Source of the DNA: Prevotella sp.
GTDB taxonomy: Bacteria > Bacteroidota > Bacteroidia > Bacteroidales > Bacteroidaceae
Assembly (NCBI GenBank): GCA_017475005.1
Contig: JAFVGI010000020.1
Span: 1 to 64,000 of the forward strand
Length of the DNA: 64,000 bases
Reading direction: 5' to 3'
In this document: positions 21,331-29,737 of the stretch, piece after piece
Numbering within the stretch: the stretch's first letter is position 1
How the letters are laid out: every line of letters starts with the position of its first letter
Translations under genes and position numbers: made by a program
Notes under the pieces: model-generated
What the model saw: only the letters and a program-made list of their open reading frames with translations
Database searches by the model: none
Told to the model about the DNA's origin: nothing

Positions 21331-21768
21331 TCACTTAGCAGCCTCGACCTCTATTCTCATTTCGCAATCTGTCCCACCATTCAAGATGGAATGACAAAGC
21401 GTTACGGTGAAGTTCTTGTCTTTCCATAAACTGTGCAGCGAATAAATTACACTTTGGCGTGAACATTCACAGAGCAAAGGCGTAGTGACATATCCCTTTT
21501 TACACAACTCACAGGTGCATTTTAAGAAGATAAGTCGATAAACATGACCTTTCTCAACAACCTCACCTTTTACTCCTGGCAAATCATTAGCCATCTGAAA
21601 GAACACATCCATGTTCCCGTTGGCATTCTCATAGAGTTTCTCGTAAATAGAAAGTGTGCCGCCATTTACACAGTTTTTTCCACATTCCGAGAATAATGCA
21701 GACCGTTCCTCTGGAGAAAGCCGTGCTATACCTTTCTCGAAACCCTTAAACCAATTTGATATTTCCAT
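21331..21768 (-). CDS. Conserved Cys-rich protein of unknown function
   Basis: 145 residues from the ATG at 21768. A TTG ten codons upstream is open but would overlap the isochorismatase gene. The sequence has CGKNCVNGGTL near residue 30 and LKCTCELCKKGYVTTPLLCECSRQSV near 90-110, a spacing of cysteines that suggests a metal- or substrate-binding site. It ends in HSILNGGTDCEMRIEVEAAK. No signal peptide. I do not place it in a named family. It sits inside the acetyltransferase operon. Confidence 0.6.
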   Translation of the reverse strand: MEISNWFKGFEKGIARLSPEERSALFSECGKNCVNGGTLSIYEKLYENANGNMDVFFQMANDLPGVKGEVVEKGHVYRLIFLKCTCELCKKGYVTTPLLCECSRQSVIYSLHSLWKDKNFTVTLCHSILNGGTDCEMRIEVEAAK

Positions 21769-21787
21769 GACGATAATTTTTCTTTTT

Positions 21788-22279
21788 TCATTGTTCAAGT
21801 AATTGTTTCGCTATTAGTTCGCAACCTTGCTTGGCGTAGTAGGCGAGCATCTCTGGCAACTTCTTCAGGTCGTAGCTGGTAACACAATCAGCAAAAACGT
21901 GTACCGTATAGCCAGCTTTCCGCATGTTGAAACAGGTGGATTTCACGCAAGCGGTAGCATCGGCACCAGTAATATAAAACTCTGTGATTCCGTTTTCGGC
22001 AATGAACGTGGCAAACGCCTCACTCGTCAATGCGTTACTCTTTGTCTTCACAAAGATATTGGTTGAAACTACCTTCAGTTCTGGTGCCAACTCTTCGCCA
22101 CGAGTACCAGGCTTAAAGGTACGGGTGGCAGCGGTGATGTTGTTGTGCTTAATATAGACAACTTGCATCCCTTTGGATACTGCCCAATCAATAGCAGCAT
22201 TGATATTGTCAACAATGTCGCGGTAGTGTTTCGTGATGTCGTTTTGAATGTCGATAACGACTAGTGCTTTTGTTTGCAT
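21788..22279 (-). CDS. Isochorismatase-like cysteine hydrolase
   Basis: 163 residues of a Rossmann-like alpha/beta fold with the triad of the family: Asp10 in LVVIDIQND, a Lys at 78-80 (FVKTKSNAL) and Cys111 in GADATACVKST. Family members hydrolyse amide or vinyl-ether bonds in small molecules (nicotinamidase, N-carbamoylsarcosine amidase, isochorismatase). Which one applies here cannot be read from the sequence. Starts one nt after the CAT-like stop and ends 19 nt before the next ATG. Confidence 0.85.
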   Translation of the reverse strand: MQTKALVVIDIQNDITKHYRDIVDNINAAIDWAVSKGMQVVYIKHNNITAATRTFKPGTRGEELAPELKVVSTNIFVKTKSNALTSEAFATFIAENGITEFYITGADATACVKSTCFNMRKAGYTVHVFADCVTSYDLKKLPEMLAYYAKQGCELIAKQLLEQ

Positions 22280-22280
22280 A

Positions 22281-22901
22281 TTAACTATATGATTTTATTT
22301 CATCCTGCAGACATTGCAGAAAACGGGCTGCATGACTACCGTCCATCTGGACATGATGGAACTGGAAGGATATAGGTAGGGTTGTCTTGAACCAACCTTT
22401 GCGATACCTACCCCAAGCCAGGAACGGATTATTGAACTTGCCGCTGTACTGGTTTACGATGCAGTCAATCTCTGTCTGTACAAGGGCCGATGTTCCTATA
22501 ATCATATAGTCTTCAAGGTCAGTATTCTTGCATTCATTGGCAGCCTGAGCAGTCATTATCTCATAGTCACGGGCAAACTGCTGCAAGTCATCGGAATAAG
22601 GTATATCGCACGAGTTGATGTCGCCTTTGCTATTCTCCACGATGACATTGACGGCAAGTTTGTCGAAGCGGAACAGCCGTCCACCTTCCGGCAGAATATA
22701 GAACTCCTTGATGTCCTTGGCAGCCCTGCCTATGCACCAGCACATCAGCATGTTAAACTTCATGCCCGTCCGCTTGCTGGCCTTTACCAGGCGAGTGATG
22801 TCAAGCGTCTTCACCATCGTCACCATCGGCATGGGCGATGACATCCACATACCGAATGCCTCCGCACGATTCGTTTCTTTAGGATTGATTTCCTGTTTCA
22901 T
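22281..22901 (-). CDS. Chloramphenicol-acetyltransferase-like (CAT fold) acyltransferase, intact
   Basis: 206 residues, near the usual CAT length (about 210-220). Conserved pieces: FNMLMCWCIGRAA, IIGTSALVQTEIDC, NPFLAWGRYRKG and the catalytic FHHVQMDGSHAARFL (HHxxxDG). The N-terminal positions that shape the drug pocket differ from classical CatA as far as I can tell, so chloramphenicol resistance should not be assumed; many Bacteroidota carry such chromosomal relatives with unknown acceptors. Its closest relative in the window is the broken copy at 18134-18607. Confidence 0.82.
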   Translation of the reverse strand: MKQEINPKETNRAEAFGMWMSSPMPMVTMVKTLDITRLVKASKRTGMKFNMLMCWCIGRAAKDIKEFYILPEGGRLFRFDKLAVNVIVENSKGDINSCDIPYSDDLQQFARDYEIMTAQAANECKNTDLEDYMIIGTSALVQTEIDCIVNQYSGKFNNPFLAWGRYRKGWFKTTLPISFQFHHVQMDGSHAARFLQCLQDEIKSYS

Positions 22902-22915
22902 TACTATTGTCCTTT

Positions 22916-22957
22916 TTTACTCCCCTTTTCACTCCCCTTTCACTCCCTTTTCTCATA
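22916..22957. repeat. TTCACTCCC-type degenerate repeat
   Basis: Three to four copies of TT(T)CACTCCC(C) with T-rich joins fill the gap between the flavoprotein and CAT genes and touch the flavoprotein stop. Same word as 11096-11137. Confidence 0.6.
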
Positions 22958-23486
22958 TCGAGCGACCTAACGAGTATGCCTCATTCAGGGCATCGGTATT
23001 CTTGATGTCACCCTTGTTATTAACCTTACGGACCAATACGTGCCCCGCATCCTCTAACTTGAAGAAGTTCAGGCAGAGTATGTACTCCGTCAGAATGGCG
23101 TCGAACAATTCCGGCAGCGAAGCGGCACCAACGAGCAGCAATGCCATCTTCTGGATTGGGAAAGAGTCGCGGATAGGATTGTGCAACCTGTCGATGACGG
23201 CCTTCAGCTGAGCGCTGATACCATAGAAATAGACTGGCGAGGCAATGACGAGCATATCTGCCTGGCTCATCTTCTCATATATGGCAGCCATATCATCCTT
23301 CTGAGCACAGACGCCGTCAGTATTGAAACATGCGTTACATCCCAAGCATGGGTTTACTTTATAATCACGCACAGAGACAATCTCCACATGATGTTGCCCC
23401 TCTGTTGCTCCTTTAGCAAAAGCTTCTGCCAACAACTCTGTATTGCCACCCTTACGTGGACTTCCGGATAAAACGAGTATATTCAT
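22953..23486 (-). CDS. NADPH-dependent FMN reductase / iron-sulfur flavoprotein-like
   Basis: 177 residues from the ATG at 23486 (MNILVLSGSPRKGGNTELL). The frame is open much further upstream, but that part is antisense to the next gene and lies beyond the promoter, so it is not used. The flavodoxin-like fold has the phosphate loop GSPRKGGNT, the motif PCLGCNACFNTDGVC (CxxCxxC...C, as in Isf-type flavoproteins), and ASPVYFYGISAQLKAVIDR. First gene of the acetyltransferase operon. The Cys cluster may bind a 4Fe-4S centre or simply be a remnant of that family. Confidence 0.85.
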   Translation of the reverse strand: MNILVLSGSPRKGGNTELLAEAFAKGATEGQHHVEIVSVRDYKVNPCLGCNACFNTDGVCAQKDDMAAIYEKMSQADMLVIASPVYFYGISAQLKAVIDRLHNPIRDSFPIQKMALLLVGAASLPELFDAILTEYILCLNFFKLEDAGHVLVRKVNNKGDIKNTDALNEAYSLGRSI

Positions 23487-23515
23487 TTCTCTACCTTTTT
23501 TATACTTTCCGAGCA

Positions 23516-23545
23516 CAAAAGTACAAAAAAAGCGGGAAAAACAAA
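23516..23545 (-). promoter_or_regulatory. Promoter of the acetyltransferase operon
   Basis: On the minus strand TTTG (23545-23542), 18 nt, TACTTTTG (23523-23516); start near 23508, about 22 nt before the ATG at 23486. The plus-strand gene at 23616 has only a TACCTTCG near-match (23566-23573) without a clear -33 element. Confidence 0.72.
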
Positions 23546-23615
23546 GAGAATAAAAATATTTTTTGTACCTTCGCACCGAATTCTGCAAAAGACATAACTT
23601 CAAACAACTAGACCT

Positions 23616-24161
23616 ATGAAGAAAATCCTTTTCATCGTTGGTTCGCTTAGAGAAGGCTCTTTCAACCGACAGTTGGCCCGCGAGGCAGAGCAGATGATTG
23701 GCACACGTGCCGAGGTGACTTATCTGGATTATTATGACGTCCCGCTTATCAATCAGGACATAGAATTCCCTGAGCCAGAGGCTGTAGGGAGCCTGCGTGC
23801 TACCGTCAAGGAAGCTGACGGCATCTGGGTCTTCACGCCAGAATATAACTTCAGCTACCCAGGACACCTGAAGAATCTGTTCGACTGGTTGTCACGTCCT
23901 CTTATTGCCGGCGATTACGAGACACCGACCGTCATCAACGGCAAGAAAATAGCCCTCAGCGGTGCCGGCGGCAATATGGCAACAGCAAAATGCCGCGAGA
24001 AACTGACGGAACTACTCACCTTTATCAAGGCCAACGTGATGGAGCAACAGACGGGCATCGTCTTGAATGTCGAAGCGTGGACAGAAGGCCGCATGATTAT
24101 CTCCGACGAACAAAAGGCTGCCCTGAAGGCACAGGTAGAGGCTTTCCTGAAATTTATGTAG
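23616..24161 (+). CDS. NAD(P)H-dependent FMN reductase (ChrR/ArsH-like)
   Basis: 181 residues, flavodoxin fold. Phosphate loop VGSLREGSFNRQLA and the family signature TPEYNFSYPGHLKNLFDWLSRP are intact, and GAGGNMATAKC follows. These proteins reduce FMN, quinones, azo compounds or metal ions; the in vivo substrate is unknown. Divergent from the flavoprotein-led operon and only 3 nt ahead of the second GH115 gene, which is an odd partner and suggests cotranscription. Confidence 0.88.
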   Translation: MKKILFIVGSLREGSFNRQLAREAEQMIGTRAEVTYLDYYDVPLINQDIEFPEPEAVGSLRATVKEADGIWVFTPEYNFSYPGHLKNLFDWLSRPLIAGDYETPTVINGKKIALSGAGGNMATAKCREKLTELLTFIKANVMEQQTGIVLNVEAWTEGRMIISDEQKAALKAQVEAFLKFM

Positions 24162-24164
24162 TAA

Positions 24165-26834
24165 ATGAAACGACTGACAATTATAACAATTCTGATGTGC
24201 GCATGGGTCAGCATCATGGCACAGACGAAGCAGTTCTGCATTGCCAAGGACGGCAAGGCTGCAACAATCATAGTAGATGAGAAAGACTGGAAGGGTGTCA
24301 TCCGCGCTGCCAACGACCTGGCCAACGATGTCCGCAAAGTGACAGGAACAGGAGCCCCTCTCTTATCCCCCCAGTTAGGGGGAAGAACCGACGTGGATAA
24401 ACTCCTCACCCAACTGGGGGAGGTCGGGAGGGGGCTTATCCTCGTCGGCACCATCGGAAAGAGCCGACTCATCGACCGCCTCATAAAGCAGAAGAAACTC
24501 AACATAAAGCCTATCAAGGGTCATTGGGAGGGTTATGTCATCGATGTGGTTGACGGCAGCCTCGTCATTGCAGGTAACGACAAGAGGGGCACCATCTTCG
24601 GTATCTACGAGATTTCGCGCCGCATTGGTGTGTCACCTTGGTACTGGATGGCCGACGCTCCTGTGGTTCACAAAGATGAGCTCTACTATACCGACGGCTA
24701 CGACTACGACTGGCCGGCTGTGAAGTATCGCGGCATCTTCATCAACGACGAATGGCCCTCGTTCGGCACTTGGTGCCAGAAGCATTTCGGGAGTGTGAAC
24801 GCCAAGGCCTATGAGAAAATCTTCGAACTGCTGCTGCGCCTGAAAGCCAACTATTTCTGGCCCGCCATGTGGGCAACGGCCTTCAACGAGGACGACCCTG
24901 AGTCGCCGCGACTGGCTAACGAGATGGGCATCGTGATGGGCACTTCGCACCATGAGCCAATGATGCGTTCGCACCGCGAATACCTGAACCGCAAGGAGCA
25001 GGTTGGTCCCTGGGACTATGCAACAAACAAGGAGCGCGTGGATGCTTTCTTCCGCGAGGGTATGGAGCGCAACAAGAATTATGACAACCTCGTGACCATC
25101 GGCATGCGTGGCGACGGTGACGTGGCTATGGGCAAGGGTGATGACCAGGAGAATATGAAGACGCTGAAGAATGTCATCGACGGTCAGCGCAAGATTATCA
25201 AGGACATATACGGAAGCCCCGATGCAGTGCCTCAGTTGTGGGCCATCTTCACCGAGGTGCAGCGTTACTATGATGCAGGCTTCACAGTGCCTGATGATGT
25301 CACCCTGCTGTTCTGCGACAATAACTGGGGCTACATACGCCGCAAGGGTACCGCTACCGAGCGCAAGCGCAAAGGCGGACTGGGACTTTATTACCACATC
25401 GACATGAACGGTGGCCCATGGAACGACCGTTGGATAAACACCACCACCGTGCCGAAGCTCCGCGAACAGCTGCATCTGGCGTACGAAAGTGGCATCGACC
25501 GCATCTGGATTATCAACGTGGGCGACCTGAAGCCGAAGGAGATGCCTATTTCGTTCATTATGGACTATGCATGGGGTCCCAATATTGCCTTCGGACCGCT
25601 CGCCCCCGAACCGGGGGTGGTGAAGCACACCGTCTATGACAACGAAATGGAGTGGCTTTTCCAATGGACGGCCAGTGTGCTGGGCGGCAACTATGCCACC
25701 GAGGGGTTCGGCGATGATTCCGCCGGAAACGGTTTACCTGCTGATATCACCAACGAGTGTGCAGAGATTATCGCCCAATACTCGAAGCTCAACCTCATGC
25801 GCAAACCAGAGGTGCAGGTGCCAGGACTCTTCAATTACGAGGAGATGCTCCACCTGAATAACCAGTGGCAGTCACTCGTATTGCGTTGTGAGGCCCTGAA
25901 GGAACGCATTCCGGCTTCAGTACAGGATGCCTTCTATCAGTTGGTTTATTACCCCGCAGTAGCAAGTGCCGGAGTGGCTATGATGTATAACGCTGCAACG
26001 ATGGGCGACAGAGAGACCGTTGAAGAACTTATGGAGAAAGACCAGCGCCTCACCGACTATTATAATAAGGTATTGGCAGGCGGCAAATGGGACGGCATGA
26101 TGCTTGACAATCACATTGGCTACACCCAATGGAGCATTCCTGACAAGAACAAGAACCCAATGGACCTCAGCTACAAGGTTGACAATCCCCTACTCTATTC
26201 GTTCGCCAACCCATCGAAAGAATACTCCATCCCCGCATACAAAGGCAAGCGTGATGACTACGGCTGGATGTTCCTGCCCGACTTGGGACGCGGCGAGGGC
26301 TGCATGGGCGCTTCCGACGTAATGAAGGAATGGCCTGCCGACGGCAGCGGACCAAAACTGGAATACGAAATAGAACTTGCAAGTAATACGGCAGCAGCCG
26401 ATTCTTCACTCTTCACTCTTAACTCTTCACTCTCCATTGCCATCGGCATCCTGCCTACACAGGACATTATGCCAGCTAGGGGTTTGCGCCTCGGTGTACA
26501 GATTGATGAGCAACCCATGCAGACCATCGATGCCCGTCAGGGACTGCACGATGAATTCGGAGAATATACGAAGCAAAACCTCGCCCAGTCAAAGGTGCTG
26601 AAACCTCTCCCACCCCACAATAACCTGCTGCTTAGCGGATGGAAAGACGGCCATAAGATGCTCCGCCGCGATGAAGTTTTCGACAATATCCGCTGGCTTG
26701 AGGTGAAGTTTGACGCCACCCCCGGCAAGCACAAACTGAAGCTAATCCTTATCGACCCAGAAATAGTTGTTGAGCAAATCGTTGTCAACCCCGACAACAA
26801 CCGCTACAGCTATTTTGGTACACCGGCGAGGTGA
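24165..26834 (+). CDS. GH115 family glycosidase (second copy), probable alpha-glucuronidase, secreted
   Basis: 889 residues, signal peptide MKRLTIITILMCAWVSIMAQ. GH115 core: IGVSPWYWMADAPVV, YRGIFINDEWPSFGTW, LFWPAMW-like LKANYFWPAMWATAF, GTSHHEPMMRSH, TIGMRGDGDVAMG, VTLLFCDNNWGY, YYHIDMNGGPWNDRW. It is longer than the copy at 13.3 kb by about 130 residues. Two tracts look inserted: LLSPQLGGRTDV ... GEVGRG (about 64-91), encoded by paired GC-rich palindromes, and DSSLFTLNSSLS (about 746-757), encoded by a TTCACTC repeat; both keep the frame. Likely removes glucuronic acid side groups from xylan or related glycans. Confidence 0.88.
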   Translation: MKRLTIITILMCAWVSIMAQTKQFCIAKDGKAATIIVDEKDWKGVIRAANDLANDVRKVTGTGAPLLSPQLGGRTDVDKLLTQLGEVGRGLILVGTIGKSRLIDRLIKQKKLNIKPIKGHWEGYVIDVVDGSLVIAGNDKRGTIFGIYEISRRIGVSPWYWMADAPVVHKDELYYTDGYDYDWPAVKYRGIFINDEWPSFGTWCQKHFGSVNAKAYEKIFELLLRLKANYFWPAMWATAFNEDDPESPRLANEMGIVMGTSHHEPMMRSHREYLNRKEQVGPWDYATNKERVDAFFREGMERNKNYDNLVTIGMRGDGDVAMGKGDDQENMKTLKNVIDGQRKIIKDIYGSPDAVPQLWAIFTEVQRYYDAGFTVPDDVTLLFCDNNWGYIRRKGTATERKRKGGLGLYYHIDMNGGPWNDRWINTTTVPKLREQLHLAYESGIDRIWIINVGDLKPKEMPISFIMDYAWGPNIAFGPLAPEPGVVKHTVYDNEMEWLFQWTASVLGGNYATEGFGDDSAGNGLPADITNECAEIIAQYSKLNLMRKPEVQVPGLFNYEEMLHLNNQWQSLVLRCEALKERIPASVQDAFYQLVYYPAVASAGVAMMYNAATMGDRETVEELMEKDQRLTDYYNKVLAGGKWDGMMLDNHIGYTQWSIPDKNKNPMDLSYKVDNPLLYSFANPSKEYSIPAYKGKRDDYGWMFLPDLGRGEGCMGASDVMKEWPADGSGPKLEYEIELASNTAAADSSLFTLNSSLSIAIGILPTQDIMPARGLRLGVQIDEQPMQTIDARQGLHDEFGEYTKQNLAQSKVLKPLPPHNNLLLSGWKDGHKMLRRDEVFDNIRWLEVKFDATPGKHKLKLILIDPEIVVEQIVVNPDNNRYSYFGTPAR
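24356..24437. repeat. GC-rich paired-palindrome element inside GH115
   Basis: Left part CCCCCCAGTTAGGGGG and right part CCCAACTGGGGG form local hairpins and also pair with each other (CCCCCAGTT / AACTGGGGG). The right end carries GGGGAGGTCGGGAGGGGG (24417-24434), identical to 7165-7182 in GH2. It is translated in frame as a stretch not expected in GH115. Confidence 0.7.
26402..26437. repeat. In-frame TTCACTC repeat inside GH115
   Basis: TCTTCACTCTTCACTCTTAA followed by CTCTTCACTC, encoding DSSLFTLNSSLS in the C-terminal beta domain. The complement of the same word (AGTGAAGAGTGAAGAG) forms the 3' end of the AI-2E permease gene at 32152-32167. Confidence 0.7.
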
Positions 26835-26873
26835 TTTTTATTTGACTAATAATTTTAATAACAACATAGATTT

Positions 26874-28217
26874 ATGGCATATCAAGAACAACAAACCACG
26901 GGTTATGGAATCCGAGTAGGAAAATCATTTAAGGCTATTGGCAGCGGATTTCTGCTGTTCTGTATCGGAACTGCACTTCTTTGGTGGAACGAAGGTCGTA
27001 CGGTAAAGACTGCAAAAATGCTCGAAGAGGCTGGCGGTGCTTACGTTGAGATGGAGAATCCCAACAAGAAGGACGCATCACTCGACGGTGAACTTATTTG
27101 CGGAACCGCTATGGCCACAACAGAAGATTCGCTGAGCGACAGTCAGTTTGGCGTTGGTGCAAAGGCTATCGCGCTGCATCGCAAGGTTGAGTATTACCAG
27201 TGGGTTGAACAGTCTGACGAGAAGACGGAAGACAAACTTGGCGGTAAAGAGGTAACAACCACAACATACACATATTCAAAGGAATGGGTCAGCAGCCCTG
27301 TTGAGTCGGCAGAGTTTAAAGACCCTGCATACCAGAACAAGAACATGGTTCTGACAACCGTAGAGGGGTATGACAAGTATGCCGAGAACGTAAAGTTCGG
27401 CGCATACAAGTTGAACGAGAGCCTTATACACCTAATCTCTTCTCGCGAAGGATTGGATCTGGCTATCAGCGAAGACCTTCTGAAAGAACTCGACAAGAGC
27501 GCACAGACCGCTTACGAGCGTTTCTACGGTGTTAAGAAGTCGGCCCAGCAGGCAGAGCAGCAGCCAACCGAGACTGCCGTCCTTTCTGATTCAGCCAAAG
27601 CCGTAGCTGATTCTCTGAAGGCTGTTAATGACAGCATCATCAAGAATGCCCAGAACAAGAAGGATCTGGAATATGTTCATCAGGCTGGTAATGTGTTGTA
27701 TTTCGGTCGTGTTCCGGGTTCTCCTGAGGTGGGCGATGTCCGCGTAACATTCGAGAAGGTCGTTCCTGCCAAGGTGACGGTTATGGCAGTTGTCGATGGC
27801 GAGACATTCAAGGCGTTCAAGGCAAAGAACGGCAAGCGCTTCCAGACTCTTGTGATGGGCAAGAAGACTGGCGACGAGATTCTCGAAGCCGAGGAGGATG
27901 CTAACGGCTTCTGGAAATGGGTTTGGCGTATTGTCGGAGTTCTGCTCGTCATTGGTGGTCTGAACGGAATCCTCGGTTTCATCGAGACAATCCTGAAGGT
28001 CGTTCCGTTTATTGCCGGCATCTTCGGTTGGGGCGTCGGTGTTGTCTGCACTATTGTGGGCATCGTGTGGTCGCTAATCGTCATTGCCGTTGCATGGCTC
28101 TTCTATCGTCCTGTATTGGGCATCGCGCTACTTGCCATATCGGCCTTCCTTATATGGGTATTTGCCTTCAAGGGCAAGGAAAAACTGAAAGAACTGGCAG
28201 CCAACAGCAAAAAATAG
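26874..28217 (+). CDS. TMEM43-family membrane protein
   Basis: 447 residues. One membrane segment near the N-terminus (about 25-43, GSGFLLFCIGTALLWWNEGR) is followed by a roughly 300-residue extramembrane region with the TMEM43 features: GGAYVEMEN, DGELICGTAMATTEDSLSD, AIALHRKVEYYQWVE, YTYSKEWVSSPV. Three or four C-terminal helices follow (about 340-440: WVWRIVGVLLVIGGLNGIL, VPFIAGIFGWGVGVVCTIVG, VLGIALLAISAFLIWVFAF). The family is named after a eukaryotic membrane protein; its bacterial role is not established. It lies 39 nt after GH115 and 9 nt before a lipoprotein gene, heading a four-gene module that ends in an AAA+ ATPase. Confidence 0.85.
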   Translation: MAYQEQQTTGYGIRVGKSFKAIGSGFLLFCIGTALLWWNEGRTVKTAKMLEEAGGAYVEMENPNKKDASLDGELICGTAMATTEDSLSDSQFGVGAKAIALHRKVEYYQWVEQSDEKTEDKLGGKEVTTTTYTYSKEWVSSPVESAEFKDPAYQNKNMVLTTVEGYDKYAENVKFGAYKLNESLIHLISSREGLDLAISEDLLKELDKSAQTAYERFYGVKKSAQQAEQQPTETAVLSDSAKAVADSLKAVNDSIIKNAQNKKDLEYVHQAGNVLYFGRVPGSPEVGDVRVTFEKVVPAKVTVMAVVDGETFKAFKAKNGKRFQTLVMGKKTGDEILEAEEDANGFWKWVWRIVGVLLVIGGLNGILGFIETILKVVPFIAGIFGWGVGVVCTIVGIVWSLIVIAVAWLFYRPVLGIALLAISAFLIWVFAFKGKEKLKELAANSKK

Positions 28218-28226
28218 AAAGAATAA

Positions 28227-28808
28227 ATGAGAAAGATATTGTTTTTGCTGTCATTTCTGCTGCTTGTTTGCTCTTGTGGCAACAAAACGCAGAAATCAAC
28301 GCAGGAAAAAGACTCTACAAACATCTCGGTTGCCGAGAAAGAAGTTAGCGATGCCGAGAAGGAGAAGGCCCTCCAAGGCTTTCCCGCTCTTGTGTATGCA
28401 AAGGTAAACAAAGTTCTGTCGCAACAGTTTGTTAATCTGGAAGAACTCGATACGGCTTTCTTTGCCCAGAGTTACCTCGATTTGAAGGCAGAGGTCCTGA
28501 AAGCGCAGGACGGCAAGCCGTTCGACGAACTTTTCTTTGTGGAGTACATGCCCTTTTCGCAAGGATTGTGCCAGCCGATTATTATTTCGGATGTTAAGAT
28601 TAGGTCGCTGAAAGACAACAAAGCCGAAATAACTTTTTCGATGAATGGCGAGGGCGAAGATGAGAGTGATTTTGTAAAAATGTGGTGGCATCTTGAATAT
28701 GCCAATGGAGAATGGCGCATAGACGACTGGGACAACTATCTGGAAGAAGATGATTGTGGAATCGTAAAAAGAATGCACGAATATCTGCAGAAAAACAAAA
28801 AACAATGA
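28227..28808 (+). CDS. Lipoprotein of unknown function (DUF3828-like region)
   Basis: 193 residues with a lipoprotein signal (LLLVCSCGNK; Cys at about 17). The mature part starts with a charged, coiled segment (about 20-50), then a globular domain: NLEELDTAFFAQSYLDL, IIISDVKIRSLKDNKAEITFSM, WWHLEYANGEWRIDDWDNY. The last motif resembles the Trp-rich end of DUF3828-like proteins. The stop overlaps the next start (ATGA), so translation is coupled. Confidence 0.7.
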   Translation: MRKILFLLSFLLLVCSCGNKTQKSTQEKDSTNISVAEKEVSDAEKEKALQGFPALVYAKVNKVLSQQFVNLEELDTAFFAQSYLDLKAEVLKAQDGKPFDELFFVEYMPFSQGLCQPIIISDVKIRSLKDNKAEITFSMNGEGEDESDFVKMWWHLEYANGEWRIDDWDNYLEEDDCGIVKRMHEYLQKNKKQ

Positions 28809-29719
28809 TGATAGGAAGAATATCAGCATTAATTGTATTTTGTCTGTGCCTCACTACTGGTGTTAAGGCTCAGGAATCCAGCCAGCATGAGCGCAAGGAT
28901 TTTACTTTCAAGGTCACGAAAGAAACAAACTCAAGTGACGAGGTGGATAAAGTGAATCTCTTCGCTTATGCAGGCAAACAGCTCATCAAGAAGTACACCT
29001 ATGAGGTCCTGTCGCCACTTCCCAAGGACCTTTCGGAGACTATCGGTACCATCTCTGAGGACGACATCAATTTCGACGGTTATCCCGACATTGACATATA
29101 TCTTGGCAACGTGGGCGCTGGTGCCAATAATACCCAGCACGAGGCTTTGCTCTGGAATCAGAAAGACCATTGCTTCGAAGCGGCAAAGGGGTATAATGAG
29201 ATAGGTGAGCCGCAACTTGATCCAGAGAAGAAAGTCATCTACACGGTGCATAACAGCTATGTGGATGTGACAACGACATACTACCGCTGGGAAGGTTGCA
29301 CGCTCGTGGAATATCTCTCAAACACCTGGAAGATGGATGATGACAAAGTGCCGGATTTCAGCGACATGCTTAATCTTCCTTTGTACAGACTGGACGGAAA
29401 ACTCAACGGACGTAATCCCGTAATCATTGCTTTCCAAAAGGATGCAGAGGGTATCGTGGCTGGCTACATCTATTATCCGCGTGCCAAGAATCCTGCTCCT
29501 ATTATAATAAAAGGTGTATTCGATGATGGCACCTATGACCTCTACGAATCACTGCCGGATGGTACTATAACGGGCTACATCTGCCTGAAATGTGACAAAG
29601 ATCAGAATTGGAGCGGTGCATGGGCTCACCCTGTAACTCATAAAGGACCGGATATAACAGATATTTTCTTCAGTCACGAGGCTCCGAAGTGGTTCACGAA
29701 GTCGCTATTTGCTGAGTAA
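28805..29719 (+). CDS. Secreted XAC2610-like protein
   Basis: 304 residues from ATG 28805 (MMIGRISALIVFCLCLTTGVKAQ, signal peptide). The start overlaps the lipoprotein stop; a longer in-frame reading from 28754 would lie inside that gene and lack the signal at its N-terminus. The centre has a calcium-type loop, EDDINFDGYPDIDIYLGNVG, followed by HEALLWNQKDHCFEAAKGY, the pattern of XAC2610-related periplasmic proteins. The C-terminal 120 residues are not recognised. Function unknown. Confidence 0.68.
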   Translation: MMIGRISALIVFCLCLTTGVKAQESSQHERKDFTFKVTKETNSSDEVDKVNLFAYAGKQLIKKYTYEVLSPLPKDLSETIGTISEDDINFDGYPDIDIYLGNVGAGANNTQHEALLWNQKDHCFEAAKGYNEIGEPQLDPEKKVIYTVHNSYVDVTTTYYRWEGCTLVEYLSNTWKMDDDKVPDFSDMLNLPLYRLDGKLNGRNPVIIAFQKDAEGIVAGYIYYPRAKNPAPIIIKGVFDDGTYDLYESLPDGTITGYICLKCDKDQNWSGAWAHPVTHKGPDITDIFFSHEAPKWFTKSLFAE

Positions 29720-29737
29720 AGAATAAAAAATGACAAT

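Noticed and set aside
21769-21798. TTG start for the Cys-rich protein
   Set aside because: Overlaps the isochorismatase gene and uses a rare start; ATG at 21768 lies 19 nt after that gene and fits better.
22281-22901. Chloramphenicol resistance gene
   Set aside because: The CAT fold and HHxxxDG are clear, but chromosomal relatives of this kind often use other acceptors; resistance cannot be claimed from the sequence alone.
23487-23867. N-terminal extension of the flavoprotein at 22953
   Set aside because: The extension is antisense to the FMN reductase gene and upstream of the promoter at 23516-23545; MNILVLSGSPRKGG at 23486 is the normal family start.
24633-25664. 343-codon minus-strand frame antisense to the second GH115
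   Set aside because: Same reason: a mirror of the well-supported coding strand, with His/Val-rich composition and no recognisable domain.
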